DNA from: Aquidulcibacter paucihalophilus
Lineage (GTDB): Bacteria; Pseudomonadota; Alphaproteobacteria; Caulobacterales; Caulobacteraceae
Reading direction: 5' to 3'
Length of the DNA stretch: 64,000 nt
Assembly (NCBI GenBank): GCA_030285985.1
Contig: CP127384.1
Location: 3,026,501-3,090,500, forward strand
A program made the translations under genes and the position numbers. Below the pieces are notes generated by a model that did no database searches, was not told the origin of the DNA, and was given only the letters and a program-made list of their open reading frames with translations. Of the stretch, positions 25,851-34,463 are shown piece by piece (positions within the stretch are counted from its first letter, which is position 1; every line of letters starts with the position of its first letter).

Positions 25851-26270
25851 ATGACCCGATCCATATCCCCCGCCCGCCTCGTCGCCGGCCTGGCCGCGGC
25901 CGCGGTCGTGTTCGCACCGGCCATCGGGACGGCGCAGTCAGGCAGCCTGAACGTCGAGATCGATCAGACCCAGCGGGTCCAGCTGCGCGGCCCGGCCGGG
26001 TCGGTGATCATCGGCAATCCCGCGATCGCCGATGTCACGGTGGTGGACGCCAACACCCTCTACATCACCGGAAAGGGCAACGGCGTGACCGAGATCGTTG
26101 CGGTCGACACCATCGGCCGCACCGTGTTCCAGAGCCAGATCGTCGTGACCGACGGCGCGGGTGCGGGCCGGGTCCGGGTCTGGCGCGGCGGCCAGGCCAC
26201 CGAAATGGCCTGCGCATCGTCCTGCTCGCCGTCCGTCCGCGGGACCAGCGGCCCGATACCGACGCCCTGA
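25851..26270 (+). CDS. Exported CpaC N-domain-like pilus protein (no secretin barrel)
   Basis: The 139-residue product has a signal peptide (ARLVAGLAAAAVVFAPAIGTAQ) and one domain that matches the N-terminal domain of CpaC: QTQRVQLRGPAGSVIIGNPAIADVTVVDANTLY followed by GKGNGVTEIVAVD, the pilus/secretin BON-adjacent fold. It then ends in a short Cys-containing tail (ACASSCSPS). No secretin barrel is present. It should be periplasmic, perhaps an adaptor between the secretin and the pilus shaft. It is the first gene of a plus-strand unit with two TadE-type genes; 11 bases separate it from the next. Confidence 0.8.
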   Translation: MTRSISPARLVAGLAAAAVVFAPAIGTAQSGSLNVEIDQTQRVQLRGPAGSVIIGNPAIADVTVVDANTLYITGKGNGVTEIVAVDTIGRTVFQSQIVVTDGAGAGRVRVWRGGQATEMACASSCSPSVRGTSGPIPTP

Positions 26271-26281
26271 GGGACCCGACG

Positions 26282-26836
26282 GTGTCCCCCTGCTCCGTGA
26301 ATTCCCGGCGAAAGCGGTTCCGCGGACCGTTTGCCCGCAGCCTGATCCGTTCGACTGACGGCTCGGCAGCGGTGGAGTTCGGCATGGTCGCCCTGCCCTT
26401 CATCCTTATGGTGTTCGCCATCCTTGAGCTCGGGATCGTCTTCGTGACGGACTCCATTCTGGAAAACGCCACCATCGAAACCGGACGCCTGGTTCGCACC
26501 GGCCAGGCCAGCGCACAGTCCTTGACCGCGACCACCTTCAAAACCTCGCTGTGCGGGCGGATGAGCATCTTCTCGACCGACTGCGCCACCCGGGCCACCG
26601 TCGACGTCCGGGTGATCCCGCAGTTCGCCACCGTCCCGCCCGATCCCATGGCCGGCGGCACCTTCGACAATGGCGTCCTGACCTACAGCAACGGCGCACC
26701 CGGCGACCTGGTCCTGGTGCGGGTCTGGTACCGCCAGCCCCTGCTGACGACCTTCCTCGGCCAGGGGCTGTCGCGCATGAACGACGGTGCCGCCATGCTG
26801 ACCGCCACCACCGCCTTCCGGAACGAGCCGGCATGA
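26282..26836 (+). CDS. tadE: TadE-type pseudopilin
   Basis: The GTG at 26282 has GAGGGA seven bases before it. The 184-residue product has a basic N-terminus (SRRKRFRGPFARSLI), then DGSAAVEFGMVALPFILMVFAILELGIVF, a pilin-like helix with Gly and Glu placed for CpaA cleavage (G-SAAVEF). The periplasmic part has two Cys (CGRMSIFSTDC) that could form a disulfide. TadE-family proteins are minor pilins needed for Flp fibre assembly. Another GTG at 26297 is possible. The stop overlaps the next start (ATGA). Confidence 0.87.
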   Translation: MSPCSVNSRRKRFRGPFARSLIRSTDGSAAVEFGMVALPFILMVFAILELGIVFVTDSILENATIETGRLVRTGQASAQSLTATTFKTSLCGRMSIFSTDCATRATVDVRVIPQFATVPPDPMAGGTFDNGVLTYSNGAPGDLVLVRVWYRQPLLTTFLGQGLSRMNDGAAMLTATTAFRNEPA

Positions 26837-27369
26837 TGCGGCGCGGCCTGTTCTTTCGTCTCGGTCGCGACGAGCGGGGTGTCTCGGCGGTCGAATTCGC
26901 CCTGCTCGCGCCGGTCCTGATCGCCTTCTATTTCGGCATGGCGGAGTTCTGCCAGGGTTTCATGGCCCAGAAGCGCATGGGGCACGTCTCGGCCATGGTC
27001 GCCGACCTGGTCGCCCAGGAAGAGGCGGTTTCGACCGCCAATCTTGAAGACATCTTCGACATCGGCGGCCTGATCATGAAGCCGTTCGCCACCAGCGGCC
27101 TGAAGCAGCGGGTCAGCAGCGTCACGCGCACCGCGGGCGCCGCCAAGGTAGACTGGAGCCGGGGCGACGGCATGACCGCCCGGGTGGTCGGCTCCGCCAT
27201 CACCCTGCCGGCCGACCTGATCGCCAACGGCGAGAGCATCATCGTGTCGGAAGCGACCTATGACTACGACTCGCCCGTCGACTATTTCATGCCCGGCATC
27301 ACCCGCTTCTCGCACACCTACTATCTGCGTCCGCGGACCGTCGACAAAACCCTTTGCTCGAACTGCTAG
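26833..27369 (+). CDS. TadE/TadG-type pseudopilin
   Basis: The 178-residue product has a short basic leader (MMRRGLFFRLGRDERG), then VSAVEFALLAPVLIAFYFGMAEF, again with Gly at the cut and Glu at +5. The periplasmic part includes YDYDSPVDYFMPGITRFSHTYYLRPR, seen in TadE-like proteins of Caulobacterales, and ends in a C-x-x-C (CSNC). It starts inside the stop of the previous gene, so the two are translationally coupled. The stop shares a CTAG with pabB on the other strand. A second ATG at 26836 is also possible. Confidence 0.86.
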   Translation: MMRRGLFFRLGRDERGVSAVEFALLAPVLIAFYFGMAEFCQGFMAQKRMGHVSAMVADLVAQEEAVSTANLEDIFDIGGLIMKPFATSGLKQRVSSVTRTAGAAKVDWSRGDGMTARVVGSAITLPADLIANGESIIVSEATYDYDSPVDYFMPGITRFSHTYYLRPRTVDKTLCSNC

Positions 27370-28685
27370 GAGCCCGTCAGGGCTTCTCTCAGCGCCCTGA
27401 TCTTGGCGTCCGTCTCGGCCAGTTCGGCGGCCGGGTCGCTGTCCGCCACGATGCCGGCGCCGGCCAGGGTGCGGAACCGCCATCGGCCGTCCATGCGCTC
27501 GAACGCCGCGGTCCGGATCAGGACGGAAGCCGTCAGCCGCCCGTCATCCTCAATGTGGAACAGACTGCCGCACCAGGGCCCACGCGGGGGCTCATGGCCC
27601 GCGATGACCTTCATCGCCTCATGCTTGGGCGCGCCGGTTATGGAGCCCGGCGGGAAGGTCGCCTCGAGCAGGTCCGCCGCGCCGACGCCGGCGCGGGCCA
27701 GCCCCGAGACCGTCGAGACCAGATGATGAACCGTCGGGTGGCACTCGACCTCGAACAGCGTCGAAACCGAGACCGACCCCGGCACGGCGACGCGCGACAG
27801 GTCGTTGCGCATCAGATCGACGATCATCAGGTTTTCCGCCCGGTCCTTCAGGCTGGCGCTGAGCTCGGCCGCGAGAGCCGCGTCCCGGACCGGGTCCGGA
27901 TCGCGGGGCCGCGTGCCCTTGATCGGCCGGCTCTCGACCCGCCGGCTGGCCGGATCGAAGGTCAGGAACAGCTCCGGCGAGTTTGAGACCACCGCCCGGT
28001 CGCCCAGCCGCCAGAAGGCGCCATAGGCGGCGGCCCGGTCCGCCAGCCGCAACATGACGTCGAACGGATCGGCCCCATCCTTCAGGTCACCGGTCCAGGC
28101 GCGCGCGATATTGGCCTGGTACAGCTGGCCCGACGCGATCCGGTCGACGACATCGGCGACCGCGTCCAGATAGGCCTCCGGCGGCGCTTCGGCGTTGAAG
28201 CCGGCGGCGGGCGCGGCCGGACAGGCCGGCTCCACCGCGTCGGACAGCCATCGTTCAGCACGGTCCGCGGCGGCGCGCGCGGCCTCAGGGCTGTCGCCCC
28301 GGCCCAGAACCCGCACCGTGCCGCCCTGGTGGTCGAAGGCGAGCATGGCCGGATAGCGGGCCAGCATCAGATCGGGCCAGACCGGCTCGCGCGGCCCGGT
28401 CGCGACACGGGCACCCGCGTCATAGGCGAGCAGGCCGACGACGCCGGCGGCGAGGTCAGGGCGGCGGAGGATGTCCAGCGTCGCGCTCGGCCCGGACGGT
28501 CCGACATGGATCAGGTCCGGTTCTGCGGCGACGAAAGACCAGCGGCCCAGCGCCCCTCCGTCCGAGAGCAGGGCCAGCGGCCCCTCCAGATCTCTCAGAC
28601 CGGCGGCGACCGCCAGCGGATCCTTCCAGGGCCGATTGCGGGCGTCCACGGAACAGGCCTCGACCGGGCGCACTGCCACGGTCAC
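27366..28685 (-). CDS. pabB: Aminodeoxychorismate synthase component I
   Basis: The 439-residue chorismate-binding enzyme has the signature motifs GQLYQANIARAW, RPIKGTRPRDPD, ENLMIVDLMRNDLSRV, FPPGSITGAPKHEAM and a terminal RTLAGAGIVADSDP. It makes 4-amino-4-deoxychorismate for folate synthesis. The N-terminal 110 residues are the usual less conserved subdomain. The lysine in PIKGT fits PabB (which uses it as nucleophile) rather than TrpE. It starts by a 4-base overlap (ATGA) with the phosphatase gene. Confidence 0.92.
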   Translation of the reverse strand: MTVAVRPVEACSVDARNRPWKDPLAVAAGLRDLEGPLALLSDGGALGRWSFVAAEPDLIHVGPSGPSATLDILRRPDLAAGVVGLLAYDAGARVATGPREPVWPDLMLARYPAMLAFDHQGGTVRVLGRGDSPEAARAAADRAERWLSDAVEPACPAAPAAGFNAEAPPEAYLDAVADVVDRIASGQLYQANIARAWTGDLKDGADPFDVMLRLADRAAAYGAFWRLGDRAVVSNSPELFLTFDPASRRVESRPIKGTRPRDPDPVRDAALAAELSASLKDRAENLMIVDLMRNDLSRVAVPGSVSVSTLFEVECHPTVHHLVSTVSGLARAGVGAADLLEATFPPGSITGAPKHEAMKVIAGHEPPRGPWCGSLFHIEDDGRLTASVLIRTAAFERMDGRWRFRTLAGAGIVADSDPAAELAETDAKIRALREALTGS

Positions 28686-29461
28686 CGCGCCAGACGCGCG
28701 CCGATCCGGTCGCGCAGGGCCGCATCGACCCCGAGCGCCTGCTCCAGATAGGCGTCGGTCGAGCCGTGACGGTCTGCGATCCCGGCCAGGGCCGTGTCCA
28801 GATAGACCGGCTCGACCCCGAGGAAGGCGACAACGGCGTCGTGGGACGCGACCCGTCCGGTCTGGGCCTCGAGCTGGCGGGCGATGCCGGGTGCCCGGCC
28901 TTCCAGGTCAACGGCGGTGTTGGTCAGCAGATAGTCGGCGACCATGTCGTCGTGATGGACCCCCAGCAGATGGTGGGTCAGGGCGGCCAGCAGGCCGGTG
29001 CGATCCTTGCCGGCCGCGCAATGGATCAGGACCGGGCCGTCCGTCTCTCCGAGGGCGCGGAAATAGCGGGTGAACAGGTCGAGATGGGACGGTTCGAACG
29101 CAAGTTTCCGGTAGGTTTCGGTCATGAACCGCCGGCCCGAGTCAGGGGTCAGGTCGGCGGTTCGCAGGAAGGTCATGTGCGGCGCCTCGCCCCCATCGTC
29201 ATGGTCGCTCTCGATCACCGTGGCGCGGAAGCCGGCCGGCCGCTTCGAGGGCTGGGCGCGGCGCTCGGACGGGCGGCGCAGATCGACGACGGTGCCGAGA
29301 CCCAGGGCACCAAGCCGCTCCAGATCGGCCTCGCTGGCGCGGGCCTGGTGTGCCGAGCGGTACAACTGACCGGGCGCGATATGTCGGCCCGCCGCCGTGG
29401 CGTAGTCGCCGTAGTCGCGGAAATTGTCGAGGGCGTCGAAACGATGGATGCGGCCGGTCAT
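28682..29461 (-). CDS. Tyrosine-protein phosphatase (PTP, SIW14/Y_phosphatase3-like)
   Basis: The 259-residue protein begins IHRFDALDNFRDYGDY, the typical start of the Y_phosphatase3 family, and has the P-loop VLIHCAAGKDRTG (HCxxGxxR) near residues 128-140 with catalytic Cys and Arg. Other family blocks are PGQLYRSAHQARASEADLERL and VVDLRRPSERR. The C-terminus ends in a helical domain (GSTDAYLEQALGVDAALRDRI). It may act on phosphotyrosine or phosphoinositide-like substrates. It overlaps pabB by four bases, which is probably an operon of convenience. Confidence 0.9.
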   Translation of the reverse strand: MTGRIHRFDALDNFRDYGDYATAAGRHIAPGQLYRSAHQARASEADLERLGALGLGTVVDLRRPSERRAQPSKRPAGFRATVIESDHDDGGEAPHMTFLRTADLTPDSGRRFMTETYRKLAFEPSHLDLFTRYFRALGETDGPVLIHCAAGKDRTGLLAALTHHLLGVHHDDMVADYLLTNTAVDLEGRAPGIARQLEAQTGRVASHDAVVAFLGVEPVYLDTALAGIADRHGSTDAYLEQALGVDAALRDRIGARLAR

Positions 29462-29507
29462 TCGCCCTGTCTAGACGACCCTGTCGGCGCGAACCACCGC
29501 CCAGCTG

Positions 29508-29810
29508 TCACGGCTTGCTGACAAGGCCCTGCATGGCGTCGAGATAGGCGACGAAAGCCGTGCGGCCGAGCGGCGTCATCGTCGCCTCGGTCAGGGGCTT
29601 GCGGCCCTCGAACCGTTTGCTCACGGCGACGAAGCCGGCGTCCTCGAGCTTGCGGAGGTGAACCGACAGATTGCCGTCGGTCGCCTGCAGCCGCGCCTTC
29701 AGGGTGTTGAAGTCCGCAGACTCGACGCCGGACAGGACGGCCATGATCCCCAGGCGCACCCGTCCATGGATGACATCGTCGATGCGGTTGATATCGAACG
29801 CGTCGGTCAT
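29508..29810 (-). CDS. Winged-helix transcriptional regulator (HTH_34 type)
   Basis: The 100-residue protein is a single winged-helix domain: VIHGRVRLGIMAVLSGV (helix 1-2), FNTLKARLQATDGNLSVHLRKLEDAGF (recognition helix), VAVSKRFEGRKPLTEATMTPLGR (wing) and a short dimerisation helix. This is the PF13601-like family that often sits beside small membrane proteins. It is the third gene of a minus-strand unit (31019 to 29508), separated by three bases from the previous gene, and is the likely ligand of the palindrome at 31053-31079. Confidence 0.88.
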   Translation of the reverse strand: MTDAFDINRIDDVIHGRVRLGIMAVLSGVESADFNTLKARLQATDGNLSVHLRKLEDAGFVAVSKRFEGRKPLTEATMTPLGRTAFVAYLDAMQGLVSKP

Positions 29811-29813
29811 GGG

Positions 29814-30434
29814 TCAGGCCCGCGCCTGCCGCATCAGCATCCAGCCGGGCAGGGCCATCAGCAGGAACAGGGCTGCCGCATAGGCCAGATACTGTTCGGC
29901 CTGACCCGTAAAGAGCGCCATGAGGGGTGCCGCCACAAAGGACGCAGCCGCCAGCAGCCAGAGCGGTCGCGATCTCAGCATCGCGCTCGTGACCGCCCAG
30001 CCCAGCCCGTAGAACACCATGACGATGGAGGGGACCAGCCAGAAGCCGGTAAAGCCCTGCGATGCGCCCATGCGATAGTCATTGATGATCAGGGCGACGA
30101 AGAGGGCGAAGATGCCCATGCCGACGGCCGCCCAGACCGTGCCGATGGCGCGGTTCGCTGCGGTCAGCACCCCCGTGCGACGCCGGCTCCCGGTCAGGTT
30201 GAAGGTCAGGATGGCCAGGAACAGGGCCGTGGCCGCCAGCCAGCTCACGCCCATAATTCCGGGGACTTCGAACATCCCGTTGAGCTCGGCCCAGAAGGCC
30301 AGGCTGCCGGTGCCAAAGGTCAGGCCGGCCGCCATAAGGATGGGCGCGCCCTGCATGGGGGCCTGGGCGCCTTCTTCCGCCAGACGACGCATCCAGGCGA
30401 TGTCGGCGACGGGGTCTTCGTTGTGCTCGGTCAT
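29814..30434 (-). CDS. Membrane protein, paralogue of its neighbour, in regulator operon
   Basis: The 206-residue product has a soluble N-terminus of about 25 residues (EDPVADIAWMRRLAEEG) and six hydrophobic segments (approx. 31-50, 58-80, 95-117, 130-150, 158-172 and 178-200). The C-terminal GQAEQYLAYAAALFLLMALPGWMLM closely parallels the end of the 30450 gene (GTPDQYLVQACTLALAALLPGLWLA), so the two are paralogues. It is between that gene and the winged-helix regulator and surely in one transcript with them. Function unknown. Confidence 0.78.
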   Translation of the reverse strand: MTEHNEDPVADIAWMRRLAEEGAQAPMQGAPILMAAGLTFGTGSLAFWAELNGMFEVPGIMGVSWLAATALFLAILTFNLTGSRRRTGVLTAANRAIGTVWAAVGMGIFALFVALIINDYRMGASQGFTGFWLVPSIVMVFYGLGWAVTSAMLRSRPLWLLAAASFVAAPLMALFTGQAEQYLAYAAALFLLMALPGWMLMRQARA

Positions 30435-30449
30435 GGGTTCAACGTCCTT

Positions 30450-31019
30450 TCAGAGTCGGCGGCCGAAGGCCAGCCAGAGGCCTGGCAGAAGGGCGGCAAG
30501 CGCCAGGGTACAGGCCTGGACCAGGTACTGGTCCGGCGTTCCGAACAGCAGGGCACCCGCCGCAGCACCAGCGAGGGCCACGAGGCAGAGCGCGCCCATA
30601 TTGGGCGTCCCGGTGCGGACGGCCGCAATCCCCCAGCCCGTGGCGTACAGCAGAAGGCCGGCCGCTGAATTCCAGCGCATCAGTCCCCAGTCACCCGCCG
30701 CGTAGGACACCACGGCCAGCGCCAGGGCGACCCCCACAATGGCCAGGACGAAGGCGCGCGACCAGCCGGCGACGCCGCGGGCCGCTTCACCGCCGATGCG
30801 GCGGAGACGGATGAGCCCGCTCATGAAGACGGCGACGGCGACGGCCCAGTTGAGGCCCAGAAACGCCGGATGCAGGTCCAGCGCGCCGCTCAATACGCCC
30901 CATTGAAACAGGTTGGCGACACCGAAGACGGATCCCGCCAGCAACAGCAGGCGTCCCGCGCAGACCGTCACGCCCGGCTCGGCGCGCGGCGTATCAAGGG
31001 TGAAGGCGGCGGCGGTCAT
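30450..31019 (-). CDS. Membrane protein, first gene of regulator operon
   Basis: The 189-residue product has about six hydrophobic segments and the shared C-terminal GTPDQYLVQACTLALAALLPG motif. Within it are FQWGVLSGALDLHPAFLGLNWAV and the RWNSAAGLLLYATGWGIAA segments, which also match the 29814 product. ATG 31019 is preferred: an upstream ATG at 31033 is in another frame and stops after five codons. The promoter and operator sit 35-60 bases upstream. Function unknown; co-regulation with the winged-helix gene suggests an envelope or stress role. Confidence 0.76.
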   Translation of the reverse strand: MTAAAFTLDTPRAEPGVTVCAGRLLLLAGSVFGVANLFQWGVLSGALDLHPAFLGLNWAVAVAVFMSGLIRLRRIGGEAARGVAGWSRAFVLAIVGVALALAVVSYAAGDWGLMRWNSAAGLLLYATGWGIAAVRTGTPNMGALCLVALAGAAAGALLFGTPDQYLVQACTLALAALLPGLWLAFGRRL

Positions 31020-31052
31020 CGGGGCGTCTCCATTTGTCTCCTCTTTATGTCA

Positions 31053-31079
31053 CAAGCACTTTAATATGTAAAGTACTTG
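31053..31079 (-). promoter_or_regulatory. 27-bp palindromic operator and promoter of the winged-helix operon
   Basis: CAAGCACTTTA-ATATG-TAAAGTACTTG has 11-base arms with a single mismatch. On the minus strand TTTACA (inside the palindrome) is followed 17 bases later by CATAAA, a plausible -35/-10 pair, so a bound repressor would block the promoter. It lies 34 bases before the first start codon of the operon that also encodes the winged-helix protein. Confidence 0.75.
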
Positions 31080-31126
31080 TTTGAACGTTATCCGACCTGC
31101 CCCCCGGAGCGCTTGCCCGCTGCCTC

Positions 31127-31909
31127 GTGACGCGAGACAAACGGCGCATGTCCTCCCGCCTCCCCATGAGTTTCCAGCGCATCGCCTATGAGGTGCGAGA
31201 GGTCTGCAACGGCGTCGAACTGTCCGTGCTCGAGGCGGCGGTCGCCCGCACCGGTCTGGGCGAGGGCGCGACGGCGATCGACATCGGCACGGGCAATGCG
31301 ACCGTCGCCATCCGGCTCGCGCAGCGCTTCGGCCTGGCGATCGCGGCGGTAGAACTGGATCCGGTCATGGCGGATCTCGCCCGAAGCCGGATCGAGGCGG
31401 CGAACGCGGGGCACCAGGTCTCCCTGACCATTGCCTGCGCGGCGCAGCTGCTGGCGCGCACGGAACCGGTCGACCTGATCGTCGCGCTCGGGACCACCGA
31501 TGTCAGCGGCGAGGGCCGGCCGACGCCCGAGGCCGGCTTCATCGCCCTGCGCCGCAGCCTCAAGCCCGGCGGCTGGCTGCTGTGGGGCGACGTCGTCTGG
31601 CTGGCCGACCCGCCGGCCCCGCTGCGCCAGATCACCGAGGTCACCAACCAGTATACGGACGACGCCGGCTGGCGGGCGGCGGCGGCGGCGGCGGGTTTCG
31701 AGGTCGTCGAAGGCCGGATTTCGCCGCACGCTGTGTACGACGCCTATGTCTGCGACTCCCTCGCCGCGGCCAGGGCCTGGGTGGAAGTCCATCCCGAGGC
31801 ACCCGAGGCCGCCTCGATCGTGTTCAACGCTGACAGGGTCCAGGCCATCATGGAGTTCGGCCGCGACTACATCGGGTTCGGCCTCTATTTGCTGCGCAAT
31901 CCGGACTGA
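31127..31909 (+). CDS. SAM-dependent methyltransferase
   Basis: The product (260 residues from GTG 31127, or 253 from ATG 31148) is a class I methyltransferase: GATAIDIGTGNATVAIRLAQRF (motif I), AAVELDPVMADLARSR (motif II), VDLIVALGTTDVSGEG and LKPGGWLLWGDVVWL (motif IV-post). Similarity to small-molecule methyltransferases is general; the substrate cannot be told. Neither start has a good ribosome site. It is divergent from the winged-helix operon and converges on a Rieske gene. Confidence 0.82.
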   Translation: MTRDKRRMSSRLPMSFQRIAYEVREVCNGVELSVLEAAVARTGLGEGATAIDIGTGNATVAIRLAQRFGLAIAAVELDPVMADLARSRIEAANAGHQVSLTIACAAQLLARTEPVDLIVALGTTDVSGEGRPTPEAGFIALRRSLKPGGWLLWGDVVWLADPPAPLRQITEVTNQYTDDAGWRAAAAAAGFEVVEGRISPHAVYDAYVCDSLAAARAWVEVHPEAPEAASIVFNADRVQAIMEFGRDYIGFGLYLLRNPD

Positions 31910-31914
31910 CCGGA

Positions 31915-32292
31915 TCAGGCGGTGCGGATGATCCCGCCCGCCGCCTCGACCGGCCAGGGCGTCAGCCGGGCACCCGCGCAGGGCCCACCGACACAGGCCC
32001 CCGACAGGGGCTCGAACACCGCCCCGTGCCAGCCGCACAGGATCAGCGACCCGTCCGGCACCAGATACTGGTCCAGCTCGAGCGCCAGCGGAAAACCCTG
32101 ATGCGGACAGCGGTCGACATAGCCGGCCACCTGACCGTCCCGTCGCACGACAAAGCCATGGAAGAAGGCCTCGCCGATCTGCAGCACGAAACCGCGCGCG
32201 CCGGGGTCGGCGATGTCGGCCTCAACGCACAGGGCCACGCCCGGCGGCGTGGTCCAGACGCGTTTGCGATCAGCCGGGGCGGTCTCGCTCAA
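31915..32292 (-). CDS. Rieske [2Fe-2S] domain protein
   Basis: The 125-residue protein is a single Rieske domain with CPH ([10 protein letters not shown]) and CxxH ([18 protein letters not shown]) ligand pairs at about residues 62-64 and 82-85. It is probably a soluble ferredoxin-like electron carrier or an oxygenase component. Its ATG overlaps the gpsA stop by four bases, so it is co-translated with gpsA, a pairing I do not recognise as conserved. No transmembrane segment or Tat signal is visible. Confidence 0.88.
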   Translation of the reverse strand: MSETAPADRKRVWTTPPGVALCVEADIADPGARGFVLQIGEAFFHGFVVRRDGQVAGYVDRCPHQGFPLALELDQYLVPDGSLILCGWHGAVFEPLSGACVGGPCAGARLTPWPVEAAGGIIRTA

Positions 32293-33287
32293 TGACGCTC
32301 GACCTTGAGCGGGCGGGACAGAAGGGCGTCGATCATGCCCTGGACGGTGGTCTCGCCGGCCAGAAGCGCCGCGACGGCGAGGGAGATGGGCATGTCCACA
32401 CCCATCTTCCGGGCCAGTTCGCGCACAGCCGGAGCGGATTCATAGCCCTCGGCCACCGAGCGTTTTCCGGCCAGGGCCTGTTCCACCGTCTGGCCCTGAC
32501 CGAGGGCCAGACCCAGGCTCATATTGCGCGACTGCGGGCTGGAGCAGGTCAGCACCAGATCGCCGAGGCCGCACAGGCCCGCCACGGTCTCGGCCTGCCC
32601 TCCCAGGGCGACGCCCATCCGTGTCATCTCGGCGAAGCCGCGGGTGATCAGGGCGGCGTGGGCGCTGCGCCCGAGGCCGCGGCCCTCGCTGATGCCGCAG
32701 GCAATGGCCAGCACATTCTTGATCGCGCCGCCGACCTCGGCCCCGATCAGGTCCGTGGCCAGATAGGGCCGGAAGGCCGGTGCCGACAGCGTCTCCATCA
32801 GGGCCTCGCCAAGGGCTTCATCGGCGCAGGCGAGGGTGACGGCGCTGGGCAGACCACGCGCCACCTCGCCCGCGAAACTGGGCCCGGACAGGACCGCCGC
32901 GGGTGCCGCGGGCAGGGTCTCGGCCAGCACATCCGTCATCAGCTTCAACGAGCCGCGCTCGATCCCCTTGGAGCAGAGGATCACCGGCACGCCCGCCCGG
33001 TGGTATGCCGCAAAGGCGGTCAGCGTCGACCGCATATGCTGCGCCGGGGGGACGGCGAGGATCAGGTCGCAGGCGCCGAGATCGGCCAGGTCGCTCGTCA
33101 CCGAGACATGGTCGTCGAGCTCGATGCCGGGCAGGAAGGCCTCATTGATGCGCCGCGCGCGGATGCTCTCGACCACCTCGGGCTCGCGCGCCTGCAACAG
33201 GACCTCGAGGCCGGCCGAGCCGGCGACCTGGGCCAGGGCGGTGCCCCAGGCACCGGCACCGATCACGCCCGCGGTCTTGAACTGCAT
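32289..33287 (-). CDS. gpsA: Glycerol-3-phosphate dehydrogenase [NAD(P)+]
   Basis: GpsA reduces dihydroxyacetone phosphate to sn-glycerol 3-phosphate for phospholipid synthesis. The 332-residue protein has the NAD(P) fingerprint [10 protein letters not shown] (10-19), the [16 protein letters not shown] block, the catalytic Lys in [13 protein letters not shown], and the substrate-binding [20 protein letters not shown] 33287 has GAGGGAG before it and is preferred to an upstream start. It is downstream of tsaD by 10 bases in the tsaD-gpsA arrangement common to alphaproteobacteria. Confidence 0.95.
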   Translation of the reverse strand: MQFKTAGVIGAGAWGTALAQVAGSAGLEVLLQAREPEVVESIRARRINEAFLPGIELDDHVSVTSDLADLGACDLILAVPPAQHMRSTLTAFAAYHRAGVPVILCSKGIERGSLKLMTDVLAETLPAAPAAVLSGPSFAGEVARGLPSAVTLACADEALGEALMETLSAPAFRPYLATDLIGAEVGGAIKNVLAIACGISEGRGLGRSAHAALITRGFAEMTRMGVALGGQAETVAGLCGLGDLVLTCSSPQSRNMSLGLALGQGQTVEQALAGKRSVAEGYESAPAVRELARKMGVDMPISLAVAALLAGETTVQGMIDALLSRPLKVERH

Positions 33288-33297
33288 GGTCACTCCC

Positions 33298-34422
33298 TCA
33301 AGCCTTGGCACCCTTGCGGCCCGGCGCATGCGTCGGATCGTTGAGCGCGCTGTATTCGTCGAGCGGCCAGCGCGGCCGGGCCGCGGTGTCGATGTCCGAC
33401 ACGAGACCCTTCCGCAACCGCTCCGCCCCCGCCAGTGCGATCATGGCGGCATTGTCGGTGCAATAAGCCATGGGCGGGGCCAGAAAGGCGAATCCGTTTT
33501 TCTCCGCCGTCTTCTGCAACGTCGCGCGAACCGTCCGGTTCGCCGCCACCCCGCCCGCCACGACAAAAAGACGGTGGGGATGCGCTTCGGCATAGGCCTT
33601 CAGCGCCCGGTCCGAGCGTTCGGCGAGCTGGCGGGCGATCGCCGTCTGGACCGCATCGGCAAGGTCGGCGCGCTGCTGGTCGGTCTCGCAGGTCTGGGCC
33701 AGTCGGGCCGCCGCGGTCTTCAGTCCCGAGAACGAGAAGTCGCAATCCTTGCGGCCCAGCAGCGCCCGCGGCAGGTCGAAGCGCGCGCCGTCGCCGCCCT
33801 CGGCCAGCTTCTCGAGCGCCGGACCGCCCGGATAGCCAAGCCCCAGGGCCTTGGCGATCTTGTCGAAGGCCTCGCCGGCGGCGTCGTCGATGGTCGTGCC
33901 CAGCCGCGTCATCTCGCCGACGCCGCGCACCTCCAGAAGCTGGCAATGCCCCCCGGAGACCAGCAGCAGCAGGAAGGGATAGTCGACCGGCTGGCCCAGC
34001 CGCGCCGAGACCGCATGGCCCTCCAGATGATTGACCGCGATCAGGGGCAGGCCGCGCGCCAGCGCCACCGCCTTGCCGAAGCTCAGGCCGACCATGACGC
34101 CGCCGACCAGACCGGGTCCGGCGGTGGCGGCGACGCCGTCCAGATCCGCCCAGGCCAGGCCGGACTCGTCCATGGCCCGGCGCACGACGCCGTCGATCAT
34201 CTCGACATGGCTGCGGGCCGCGATCTCGGGCACGACGCCGCCATAGGCCGCGTGGTCGTCGATCTGGCTGTGCACCACCGAGGACAGGACCGTCGCCTCG
34301 CCCTCCGGCGACAGACGCACCACCGAGGCCGCGGTCTCGTCGCAACTGGTCTCGAGGCCGAGCACGGTGAGCGGGCCGGTTGCCCGGCTCTCCTCGCTGC
34401 TATAGTCGGCGGACCTCTCCAT
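33298..34422 (-). CDS. tsaD: tRNA threonylcarbamoyladenosine biosynthesis protein TsaD
   Basis: TsaD transfers the threonylcarbamoyl group to A37 of tRNAs reading ANN codons, as part of the TsaBDE complex. The 374-residue protein has [16 protein letters not shown], the metal-binding [41 protein letters not shown], and the C-terminal [12 protein letters not shown] and [10 protein letters not shown]. An unusually long N-terminus (17 residues before VLGLETS) makes the start uncertain; ATG 34422 has only a weak ribosome site. Divergent from hemC by 41 bases. Confidence 0.95.
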   Translation of the reverse strand: MERSADYSSEESRATGPLTVLGLETSCDETAASVVRLSPEGEATVLSSVVHSQIDDHAAYGGVVPEIAARSHVEMIDGVVRRAMDESGLAWADLDGVAATAGPGLVGGVMVGLSFGKAVALARGLPLIAVNHLEGHAVSARLGQPVDYPFLLLLVSGGHCQLLEVRGVGEMTRLGTTIDDAAGEAFDKIAKALGLGYPGGPALEKLAEGGDGARFDLPRALLGRKDCDFSFSGLKTAAARLAQTCETDQQRADLADAVQTAIARQLAERSDRALKAYAEAHPHRLFVVAGGVAANRTVRATLQKTAEKNGFAFLAPPMAYCTDNAAMIALAGAERLRKGLVSDIDTAARPRWPLDEYSALNDPTHAPGRKGAKA

Positions 34423-34463
34423 CGGGTCGAGGTAGCGACCCTGTTCTCCCGGCGCAACGACTC

